Positions 20,995 through 29,956 of a stretch of 64,000 nt of DNA are shown one piece after another (within the stretch, counting starts at the first letter, position 1; every line of letters begins with the position of its first letter). Location of the stretch: positions 62,001 to 126,000 of the forward strand of contig JAGTXO010000063.1 of the NCBI GenBank assembly GCA_019448385.1. The letters are read 5' to 3'. Below the pieces are notes generated by a model. It was given only the letters and a program-made list of their open reading frames with translations. It did no database searches and was not told the DNA's origin. Position numbers and translations under genes: made by a program. The DNA comes from Diacronema lutheri. Lineage: Eukaryota > Haptophyta > Pavlovophyceae > Pavlovales > Pavlovaceae.

Positions 20995-21350
20995 GGCTGG
21001 TCATCTACCAAAAAGTGCGCCATCTCCGACCGTTTTTCTGTTGGCCGGTTCGAATTGACAAACGCGTGGGATAAAAGTTTCGATTGGCCAATTCCATTCG
21101 ATTGGCGGGTTCAACACTGACAAATCCGTCGGCAAGACCTCGGATTGGCCAGGCTAATTCGATTGGCTGGTCATATACCAAAATGACGAACCCGTCTGAC
21201 AAAAATCGTTCCCATAATTATAGCATCCCAGGGCTCGGTGTCCACCTCAGCTCTGTTTTAAAAAGCTGAGGGGTCTCCAGGATTATTCGTACGTCCTGAC
21301 GTAAGCGCCGTGAGTATAATTATTCGTACAAACGTGTACAAGTAAAAGGA
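20995..21350. promoter_or_regulatory. Lower-GC block with four GATTGG (inverted CCAAT) motifs and short direct repeats
   Basis: GATTGG occurs at 21082, 21100, 21143 and 21161. Related phrases recur: CTGGTCAT(C/A)TACCAAAA at about 20997 and 21168, and TGACAAA followed by CGTC three times. A small hairpin with stem CCTCAGCT/AGCTGAGG lies at about 21248-21271. The block is clearly less GC-rich than its surroundings. It could be a CCAAT-box regulatory region or the remains of an insertion; no gene is attached to it with certainty. Confidence 0.4.
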
Positions 21351-21486
21351 GATCTACAAATTGTACGGGTAGAGAGTACACATACAGCCTTTTGCAAAAC
21401 CACAATGGACGTCCATGCATGCGTTGGCGGCGGCTGCCATCGCCCTCGGCGCGCGCGCTCGAGCGCGCGCGCGAGGCAAAGGCGGC

Positions 21487-24320
21487 CTAGGCGTGCGACG
21501 CGCGCGCGCTCGCACCGCGCAAGCCCATCGAGCAGCCAATGCCGCTCGTCGACGCGCCACCCGAATCGTCGGTGAGCGCACGGCCCTGCAAGTGTGGCCG
21601 GCGCGTGAGCCGGCGCTCCGTCTCCTCCGACGACTCGGCGAGCATGCGGCCGAGGTGCTCGCCAAAGTTGTCGATCGTGCCGTAGCTCGCTTCGAGAATG
21701 CCGAGCAGCGTGTCCTCGGTGCGCGGGTCCGAGCAGCGCAGCCGCTCGCCGAGCAGCGCGAGCGGCTGCTCGGCGTCGTCGGCGTCGCTTGCGTCGCGCG
21801 CGGTAGAGGCGCGCGACGAGCCGCGCGTCGGCAGCACGCGCGCGCTGCGGGGCCGCGGTGCGCGCGCGCCGCAGCCGCAGCGCAGCAGCAGTAGCAGCAG
21901 CGCGCGCAGCGAGCCGCGCAGCCCGAGCGATGGCCGCGCGGGCGGCGCGGGAGGGCTCGGTGAACGCTCGGCGGCGCGGCGCGAGGCGCTGACGGGCGAC
22001 ACGGCTGGCGTGTCGGGCGCGTCGCCGTCCAATCCGCGGCTCGCGCACGCGACGGTGGCGTCGTCGTGCACGGCGAGCACCTCAATGTCCTTGGCGCTGC
22101 CGCCCATCGCCATCCACACATAGCACTCAATGCAGCACCTACAAATGGACGGACAAAATAGACAGACAACGCACACCGCGCGTATCCAAGCGAGCGGGTT
22201 CGGGCGAGGGTGAGACGAGGGCCAGCCAATGGCTGCGCGCGCGGCTCGACGCGCCTTGTCGCGCGCGGCCGCAGGCGGATGCGCGGTGCGGCCATCCCGC
22301 CGTCGCGCGCGCACCACAGCCGCGTGAAATAAGTTGGCCCGCGCAGGCAAAGTAACCGATCGCAGCCCGAGATCCAGATCGGCAGAAACGCGACCGACTC
22401 GCCCACGCGCGCCTGCTCGATGCACAGCCTGTCGAAGAAGACGCGCGCGCTGCGGCCGTGCGTTGCGAAGAAGCACGAATCCCACGCGCGCAGCACGGCA
22501 AGCTTGCGCTCCGGATCATCGTACCACGAGTGCGAGAGGAAGGCGTCGGCGTCGCCGAGGCGGCTGCGCGTCGCGAGCTCGCGCGGCTCAGCGGCAGGCG
22601 CGAGCGTGTGGCTCTCTGCGGGCTGCGGCTGGCTCTCTGCGGGCAGCGGCTGGCCCTGTGCGGGCAGCGGCTGGCCCTGTGCGGGCAGCGGCTGGTCCTG
22701 TGCGGGCAGCGGCTGGCCCTGTGCGGGCAGCGGCTGGTCCTGTGTGGGCAGCGGCTGGCCCTGTGTGGGCAGCGGCTGGCTCTCTGCGGGCAGCGGCTGG
22801 CCCTGTGTGGGCAGCGGCTGGCTCTCTGCGGGCAGCGGCTGGCCCTGTATGGGCAGCGGCTGGCCCTGTGCGGGCTGCGGCTGACCCTGTGCGGGCAGCG
22901 GCTGGCCCTGTGCGGGCAGCGGCTGGCCCTGTGTGGGCAGCGGCTGGCCCTGTGCGGGCAGCGGCTGGCCCTGTGTGGGCAGCGGCTGGCCCTGTGCGGG
23001 CTGCGGCTGGCTCTCTGCGGGCAGCGGCTGGCCCTGTGTGGGCAGCGGCTGGCCCTGTGTGGGCAGCGGCTGGCCCTGTGTGGGCGGCGGCGGCGGCGCG
23101 CTGGCGCGCGGCGGCCCGGCCGGCGGCGCAGACATGCGAGACTGGCGAAACATCCGACGCGGCGCCGGCGACGCGCCAGCGGCCGCTCCGACGCGCCTTG
23201 CAACCCCGTCGGGCAGCTCGTCATGGTCATTCCACCCGCCGGGTCGCGCCGGCGGCGCGGATCCTGCGCGCGCCTCTGCCGGACTGTCGGCGACCGTCAG
23301 GGTGCTCGTGCGGCTCAAGTAGTTTCGCCGCTCCGTCGACTTGCCGGACACGCGCGATCCGGACGCGCCTGCCCACGCGCGGAGCACTTCTCCCGGCCCC
23401 ACGGCGGGGCGCACTGATGGGCCGCCGTCGTCGTCGGAAGCGGGCTGTACGGCGGCGCGCACAAAATGCTCGAGCTTGAGGTCGGCAATGAGGACGGTGC
23501 GGAACGTCGCCTCCGCCTCGCGCAGCACGCCGTCGAGATCCGCGTGCTGCGCGCCAATCAGCATGGAGACCGCGACGGCAAACGACGTGCGCCGCGAGTG
23601 CGAGAGGAGGTACGTGGAGTGCGCGACGCGATGGTTGGGCCGGGCGAGGACCAGGCCAACGCACAAGAGCGTGCCGTGCGCGGTGATGCGCACGCTCACC
23701 GACGTGACGGACTCGAGCCCGAGTGCCGCGGCGGCCCCGACGCGCAGGATGTTGGCGGCGTTCAAAGCGATGGCGGCTCGGCCCGAGACGCTCCAGAGCG
23801 CGTTGAGCTGGCCCCGCGCGGACGTGCTGCGCCAGAGAGCGACGAACAGCTCAGCGTCAAAGTAAAAAAGCAGCGCAATGATCAGCGCTTAGATGCCCAG
23901 CTCGGCGCGCACGGCCACGCCCGTCTGCCCGCCGACGATCGCGGCGACGCGTGGCACCACCAACGCGTGCACAGTGTACGCGATCGCGCCGGCGAGGAGG
24001 AGCACGAGGACGACGCACGTGCCGAGGATAAGACGCGGATGCAGCGTGGACTGTAGCGCGTGCATCGATACGAACACGCCGACCATCACCGACCACGCAC
24101 CCGACAGGAAAAGAAGCGCGCGCGCCTCCGAGCCGGCGGGCGCGGCGAGGAAGCTGGCAGCGCACAGCGCGGCGCCGAGCGCACCGCACGAGACGCCGAT
24201 GCCAATCGCGGGCCTCTGCACACGCTGCGTGAACGCGGCGCTCGCCCGCAGCGTCGATGCGAGCACATCTGCCGTGGCGCGCGCGCGCGGGGCGCGGCCG
24301 TCCAGCGCTGATGGCATCAT
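21487..24320 (-). CDS. Membrane-anchored TIR-like protein with heptad-repeat linker (diverged family member)
   Basis: Modelled exons 24320-23913, 23849-22315, 22138-21487 give 864 residues. It is collinear with the tandem family at 32.8-39.5 kb: hydrophobic N-terminal segments, a conserved soluble stretch (ATFRTVLIADLKLEHF; paralogues have ATFRALPASALTLEHL), a linker, the TIR-like domain (DAFLSHSWYDDPERKLAVLR..., FFDRLCIEQ, GPTYFTRLWC) and a C-terminal helix. Splicing 22315/22138 yields RLWCCIECYVWMAMGGS, the same length as RLWCVLELHIFHQMGGS in the paralogues, which fixes that junction and keeps the Glu. The linker holds 22 heptads (consensus AQGQPLP). An in-frame TAA at 23889-23891 is removed if intron 1 runs 23912-23850 (acceptor after a T-rich tract); this donor is the weakest call. 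Without that splice the gene would be broken. Confidence 0.7.
22613..23083 (-). repeat. 21-bp coding minisatellite, 22 heptads
   Basis: In-frame 21-bp units coding xQGQPLP (variants xESQPLP, AQDQPLP, AQGQPQP) in the linker of the TIR-like protein. Unit variants alternate in blocks, as expected of slippage or unequal exchange. Confidence 0.95.
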
Positions 24321-24475
24321 CGGGGCATCGTATGCGGGCACCCACCCGTGTTTCCCATGTTACTCGCCTTTCGATTCTGAGAAGAACAGTGAGATAGGGA
24401 AAAGTGGTTGTGGAGGACGGTGGTAATTAACTCACGAGCTGATTTCGGCCTGATGTTGCGTGCGCCCTTTCGCTC

Positions 24476-24699
24476 GCTCCGTTTGTCCAGCCTCGGCCCC
24501 GTGCGCGCCCCTCCTGCTGACCCGCCTGTAAGCGTCGTTAGTATATAATTAACTCAACTTCGCGCCGACGGTGCTCAGCGCTTACGCCTAGTTTCAACGT
24601 TGGTAATCTCAGGATTCAGAGCCCAGTTAATTACTAACGACGCTTACATGCGGGTCAGCAGGAGGGGCGCGCACGGGGCCGAGGCTGGACAAACGGAGC
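24476..24699. repeat. Fold-back (inverted repeat) element, about 75-79 bp arms, 70 bp loop
   Basis: Left arm 24476-24554 and right arm 24625-24699 are reverse complements with one mismatch and a 4-bp TATA insertion. The arms share the motif TAACGACGCT with sequence right of the transposon (43948 and 44122). No clear target duplication is visible. A fold-back MITE is the simplest reading. Confidence 0.85.
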
Positions 24700-25130
24700 A
24701 ATTGACCCACGGGACGTGAAACGAGACTTAGGAGGCGGGGGAAGGGGAGGTCTAGGTCTAAAGCATTAGCCGGGCAGGACATCGAGAGCGCCCGTGCCAC
24801 CTAGTTTCGCCTGCAGCTGCATGCGGGGTCAGCACCAGCCAGCTGCGGGGGAATCGAGTAGCCACCAATGTCGTCGACACTTCATCTAATCCCCCGCAAG
24901 CGTCGACGTTGGCTGGGGGAGGGAGGAGGGAGGGGGGGTGTGGGGGGGGGGGGGGGGGGGGGGGGGCGGGAGGGGGGGAGGGTCCCCCTCCTGGAGGGCG
25001 TAACTGCTCACAGTACGGGAGTCTCCGCCTCTGCGCCCGGTGCGAGACTGTGGGTCGCATTCAGGCGAAACGCCGTTACGATGCGCAAAACCGTCATCAA
25101 GGAGGCAAAGCGTGGGGGGAGGAGGGGAGG
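24700..25130. other. Intergenic, includes a 25-G run; possible leader of the next gene
   Basis: No gene seen. A run of 25 G lies at 24942-24966 within a purine-rich stretch. The open frame of the downstream gene extends upstream through this run, but a start there would translate poly-Gly; I treat it as untranslated. Confidence 0.5.
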
Positions 25131-26531
25131 ATGCGCCGGGCCTCCTCCACCTCTTTCCATGTCGTGCAGCAGGCCTCTCCGACGGTCGCGGCCGCGCCGA
25201 GGGACGCGCCGACGCAGCGAACGGCGCTCGTCCCGGGCCCGCCTTCTGCCGCGCGCGGCACGCTTCCGACGACGGCTGGCAGGGCGCGGGCGGACGCCTC
25301 GCCCGACGGTGGCGCGCGCGCGCCCGGCGTCGCGGCGCTCGCCGACTCGCTCGGGCCCACCGCGCCCGCAGCCGGCATTGGCGCGGCCGCGCGGCCGCTC
25401 GTGGACACGTCGCGCCGTGCGCTCAACGCGCCCGCCGCCGGTGCTGGCGCGGCCTCGCGCCCGCCATTCGACGCGTCGCGTCGCGCGCTCGGCGCGACCG
25501 CCGTCGGCGAGGGCTTGGTGGCGCCGCCGGGCGGCGCGCCGCGGCAGCTCGGCGCGCGCGCGCGCCGAGCGACCGACACGGATCTCGAACGCACTCCGCG
25601 CGCGCGAGCACCGGTCGTCACCGCCGCGCCGAGCCGCGCGCACGCACCCGGCGGGGACGCGGACACGCGGCACGGCGCGGGCGCGGGTACGGGCGCGGGC
25701 GCCGCGCGGCACGGCGTGCGCGCGCGCCGCGCGAGCGACACGGAGCTTGAGGACGTGACGGCCTTTGGCCTCGCGGAGCTGGCCGCCGCGCTCGCGCCGC
25801 AGCGCGGAGGCGCTGGCAGCCGCGCGCCGCGCCGTTCGGCGCAACTCGCGGCACCGCCGCACGCGGCACCGCCGCACGCTGCGGGTGACGCGCAGCCGCC
25901 GCCGGCCGCGCGCGCTCCTTCGCCGCCGCCGCCGCCATTATTACCCGCCACCGCTGCGCGCGCCGACGCGCCGACGGGCGCGGCGGCGCACCGCCCGGCC
26001 GAGCGCGCCGGCGAGGGCCCTGGCGCGCGCGCCGGCGCGCGCGTCGGCGAAGCGCCGCTGCGCGGGGCCGGCGGTGGTTTCGCGCGGGCGGCGTCCAAAG
26101 CAAGTGTTGGCGGCAGGGTTGAGCGCGCCGAGCCCGCGCGCAGCCTGTTCTCCTTCTCGCTCCGATCGCCGGCGGCGGTGAAGCCAAACCCCGCGTCGAA
26201 TGCCACGCCGCCATCTCCGCCGCCGCCGACGGCGGCCGCCGCCGCCGCCGAGCCCAAACCGCCGCTCGTGCCAATGGCCACGGCGCACGAGATGTTCGTG
26301 GACATGGAGACCTTCGCGGCGATGCGCGCGCGCGAGCGCGAGGAGCGCGCGGCTGACGATGTGAGCCTCGCGCTCGAGATGCAACGCGAGCTGCGCGCGC
26401 GCTCGCAGGCGCCCGCGCGCTCGACGAGGCATTGGGCGACGGCGATGGCGGCCAACATGATCAACGCGGCGTTGCACCGCAGGACGATTGCGGCCGAGCG
26501 GAAGCGCTCGCTCGCGAAGGTCCCGCCATGA
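25131..26531 (+). CDS. Unknown, mostly disordered Ala/Pro/Arg-rich protein
   Basis: 466 residues from the ATG after the G run; the frame stays open upstream to 24909, so the start is uncertain. Most of the chain is low-complexity Ala/Gly/Pro/Arg with two internal near-repeats (DTSRRALNAPAAGAGAASRP and DASRRALGATAVG; RARRATDTDLE and RARRASDTELE). The C-terminal 110 residues look like folded helix: SLFSFSLRSPAAVKPNP, then MATAHEMFVDMETFAAMRAREREERAADD (given here in two pieces in the protein, with many charged residues), and MAANMINAALHRRTIAAERKR. No known domain recognised. The repeated RRA(T/S)DT(D/E)LE blocks could be phosphorylation or docking motifs (inference). Confidence 0.5.
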   Translation: MRRASSTSFHVVQQASPTVAAAPRDAPTQRTALVPGPPSAARGTLPTTAGRARADASPDGGARAPGVAALADSLGPTAPAAGIGAAARPLVDTSRRALNAPAAGAGAASRPPFDASRRALGATAVGEGLVAPPGGAPRQLGARARRATDTDLERTPRARAPVVTAAPSRAHAPGGDADTRHGAGAGTGAGAARHGVRARRASDTELEDVTAFGLAELAAALAPQRGGAGSRAPRRSAQLAAPPHAAPPHAAGDAQPPPAARAPSPPPPPLLPATAARADAPTGAAAHRPAERAGEGPGARAGARVGEAPLRGAGGGFARAASKASVGGRVERAEPARSLFSFSLRSPAAVKPNPASNATPPSPPPPTAAAAAAEPKPPLVPMATAHEMFVDMETFAAMRAREREERAADDVSLALEMQRELRARSQAPARSTRHWATAMAANMINAALHRRTIAAERKRSLAKVPP

Positions 26532-26600
26532 ACGACACTGGCTGGCTCCGGTCACCCCCATGACCTTACATCGTTACACGCCTCCGCCCTTCTCTCGCCG

Positions 26601-29600
26601 CTAGCCAAAGTGGACGTGTACCCGCTGTCCGCCGTGGTGCATCGGCCGGAAGTGGCCCCCACCGCGCGGTTGCCCCGGCCTCTGTTGGTCATCCGGGTCC
26701 TGCACGCGTACCGCGCGTTCGGCGGTGGGGACGGGCGCGCGCGCGAGAAGGCGGAGAAGGGGCAGGCGGCGCGCGCGGTGCGCGGGTGGAAGCTGAGTGG
26801 GCCGGCCTTCGCATGCACGCACGGCGCAGCGGAGACACGTGGCATGCAGTCGGGGTGGGGTGGGGGGGAGGGTGGCGGGGTGGGGTGTGGGGAGGGAGTA
26901 CGAGCAACGCAGAAGCGCGCTGCTGTGCGGCGGCGTGCCAACGCGCGCACGTGGAACGTGCGCGGCCCCGCAAGCTCGCCACGCGCGGACGCACGGCCCG
27001 TGCGCCCCGTGCGCAGTAGCAGCCGCAGACACCGGGACGAGCGCAGACACTGGCGAGCGCAGACACTGGCGAGCGCAGACACTGGCGAGCGCAGACACTG
27101 GCGAGCGCAGACACTGGCGAACGCAGACATGCGCCGCGCGCGCACCTCTCCCAGGTCGTACTTGCGTCGAAGCTCCTCGTCGCCCAGCACCTCGTACGCG
27201 CGCGCGATCTCCTTAAACTTGGCGTCGGCGGCCGCCGCGTCCGCGTCGTTTTTAGCGACGTATTTGTCCGGGTGGTACCGGACCGCAGCTTTGTGGTAGC
27301 TGGGCAGGCACACGCAGGTGTAGACGTCAGGCGAAGCACGGGGCAAGCACGAGAGGCACGGGTCAAGGCGTGCGTGCGAGGAGGGGAAGGGAGGGGAGGG
27401 GAGGGGAGGGGGAGGGGAGGGGAGGGAAGGGGAGGGGAGGGGAGGTGAGAGGAGGAGAGGGGAGGGGAGGAGAGGGAAGGGGAGGAGAGGGGAGGGAAGT
27501 GGGGGCGTCAGACGACAAGCGCGTGCGCGCGAGAGCGGACGCGGCGTGCGAACGCGGCGCCGCGCGGCGTGCGACGGCAAAGTGAGCGCCCCCGCTCGCC
27601 GCAAACGCGCGCGCGCATCGCGCGCGCGGCGCTCGCGGCTGCGTGCGCTCGCGGCGCGCACGCTCGCTTAATCTCACGCTCGGTCGCAGAGCGGCCAACG
27701 CCAAGGATTTTATAATGATCAACTTGCAGCGCCCTGCGCTTGAGCTTGTCGATGAGCTGAAGCCCCTCGCGCGCCTCCTTCGACGACTCGTCCACCTCGC
27801 GGATCGCGTTGTACCTGAGCGCCGTTGGCGACGGCGGCAGGCAGCGCGTCGCGCGTGGGCTCGGGCGCGCGCACGCAGCGCGCGCGCTTTGCGCGCGCAC
27901 GCGCGCGCGCGGTTCGACCGCGAGCGAAGCGGCCCGCCTCCAGCGGCGCGCAGGCAGGGACGGTGGCGCACGCACAGCGGCACGCAGGCAGGGACGGTGG
28001 CGCACGCACAGCGGCACGCAGGCAGGGACGGTGGCGCACGCACAGCGGCGCGCGCACGGCGCGCGCACTCGTGCGTCGCCTCGTCGAACTGCTCGTTTAA
28101 AATGTGAGCCTCGGCCATGTAGAGGCGCGAGCCGGACGAGGCGCCGTCTAGGCGCTTGTGCTCCGCGCACGAGGCGAGCGCCTTGCTCGCCTCCTTGAGC
28201 GTCGTGTGGCACTTGCACAGGTGCGCGTACCTGGGCGCGGCCAGGCCCGTTTGACGGAGCGAGCCGGCGGGCGGGTGGGTGCGTGGTGAGGCGGGGTCAA
28301 GAAGTCCCGTTTGACGGAGCGAGCCGGCGGGCGAGTGGGTGCGTGGTGAGGCGGGGTCAAGAAGTCCCGTTTGACGCAGCGAGCCGGCGGGCGAGTGGGT
28401 GCGTGGTGAGGCGGGGTCAAGAAGGGCGGCATGTGCGGCGGGCGGGTGGGTGCGTGGTGAGGCGGGGTCAAAAAGTCCCGTTTGACGGAGCGAGCCGGCG
28501 GGCGGGTGGGTGCGTGGTGAGGCGGGGTCAAGAAGGGCGGCATGTGCGCGGGGGCATGCGCGCTGCGCCGCGCCCGTCCGCCTTGCCCGCAACGCGCGCT
28601 AGGCGCGAGCTCGAGCATGTGGGCAGGAGGCTTCGGCGTGCCGCGGGTACCAAAGGCCAAGGCCCGCCGGTGCGGGCGCAGCGCGAGTGTCCAAGGCTGG
28701 GAGAGCGCGTGTGTGCGCGCGCGCACAGCTCCGCGCGGTAGACCGCGGGCGGCGCGACGGCGAGCGCATCGTCAAGGTATTTTAAAGCAACGATCGCGTT
28801 CTCGCGCTGCTCGAGCTGAACCTGCCGGCCGCCCTCGACGGTGCGCGGAAGCTTGGCCTCAGCCTCCGTCATTGCCTTCTGCAGCTTCTTCAGCTTCTTG
28901 TAGTCTGCTTTGGACGCCTTGTGGTCCGGGTCCTACGGACGCGCCCGCGGGTGCCGCGCGCGACGCGGAGGGCGCCAATGAGCGCGCCCGCGAGCACGCA
29001 ACGACGCACGCGCACGGCCGCGCGCGCGCGCGCACGCGGCGCCGTGGCTGTTGAGGCACGCACGCGGCGCGGCCGCTCGAACGGCGCGCGCGGCCCGCGG
29101 CGGCCGCACGCGCGCGCGCTCGCGCGCGGGGGGCGCTCGCCTGGCGCAGGGCCTCGCGGTAGTGGCGAAGTGCAAGCTCAATGTTGCCGACGACGTAAAA
29201 CTGCTTGCCGCGCTGGTAGAGGCGCTCAAGCTCTGAGTCGGCGTCGCCCACCGTCCGCTCGGCGCCGGCGGCTTCGGCGTCCGCGCCCGCTGCCGTCGCG
29301 CCCTCGCCCGCGCCACCCTGACCCTGCATGGCGCGCCAGCGGTCGGCGCAAGCCGCCGCGCACGTGAATTCGTCGTGCCCGCACGCGACGTCCCCCGTCG
29401 TGAATTCGTGCGCGCACTCGCAGAACCCGGCCCAGTCCGATCGGACGACAACGTCGCACTGTGCGTCGCGCGCTGGGTCGCGCGCGTCGGCGGGCGAGCA
29501 GCCGGCGGCGCGGCGGAAGGCAACGCACGCCGATGGCTCGTCCTCCGCGCCGACGCGCTCGGCCCACGCGCCGTACAGCAAAAGCGCGTGGATGATATTC

Positions 29601-29644
29601 ACGGGCACGGCGCTCGTGCCCTGCATCCACGACGAGAGAGCCAT
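26601..29644 (-). CDS. DNAJC3: ER-luminal TPR/J-domain co-chaperone (DNAJC3/P58IPK-like), six exons
   Basis: Modelled exons 29644-29141, 28932-28727, 28230-28069, 27814-27662, 27299-27146, 26699-26601 give 425 residues. A signal peptide ([15 protein letters not shown]) and a Cys-rich module ([29 protein letters not shown]) are followed by TPR-like helices ([56 protein letters not shown]), then a J domain: [23 protein letters not shown] in VRYHPDKY, and [15 protein letters not shown], ending in a Gly/His-rich tail (HFRPMHHGG). It should stimulate BiP ATPase. No KDEL, as in animal P58IPK. It is shorter than the animal protein (about 500), with fewer TPRs. Intron 1 has a GC donor; the others are GT-AG. 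Introns carry 60-, 30- and 16-bp minisatellites. Confidence 0.88.
27033..27128 (+). repeat. 16-bp tandem repeat, about 6 copies
   Basis: Units of GCGCAGACACTGGCGA in the last intron of the DNAJC3-like gene. Confidence 0.9.
27369..27500 (+). repeat. Purine (GGGGAGG) low-complexity tract
   Basis: About 130 bp of GGGGAGG/GGGAAGG repeats in intron 4 of the DNAJC3-like gene; C/T-rich on the transcript strand, upstream of the acceptor at 27300-27301. The plus strand could form G-quadruplexes. Confidence 0.85.
27946..28050 (+). repeat. About 30-bp tandem repeat, 3 copies
   Basis: Three units containing GCAGGCAGGGACGGTGGCGC in intron 3 of the DNAJC3-like gene. Confidence 0.85.
28246..28542 (+). repeat. 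60-bp minisatellite, about 5 copies
   Basis: Units starting CCCGTTTGACGGAGCGAGCC and ending GGGGTCAAGAAG in intron 2 of the DNAJC3-like gene; one internal unit is partly deleted. Confidence 0.9.
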
Positions 29645-29956
29645 CGCGCCCTTTTTCGTGATCTCGACCTGCGCGCCTTCACAGTATGGGCCCGTAGTGA
29701 GAGCGGAACTCGAGCTGGCCGCGACTGTTGGCGCAACACGCGACTGGCCGATTGCGAGCGCGCGCGCTGCGCCGCGCGCCGGCTCGCTACACCCGCGCGC
29801 GGACGGCAGCTCTCTCGTCGCATGCGTCTGCTGATTGCCCACTCCGCGCCTGCGCGAGCAAATGGCGAGCGCAGTCTGCGTCGGCTCTCGACTCACGAGT
29901 CTCCACTCCTCCCGAGTTTCCCTTCGGCCGCCAAACGCATCACAACTTCGCCCGCG

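Noticed and set aside
21035-21115. tRNA-like B boxes (GGTTCGAAT, GGTTCAACA)
   Set aside because: No A box at the right distance and no cloverleaf could be drawn.
22613-23083. Regular repeats that look like a CRISPR array
   Set aside because: Contiguous 21-bp in-frame codon repeats; no spacers.
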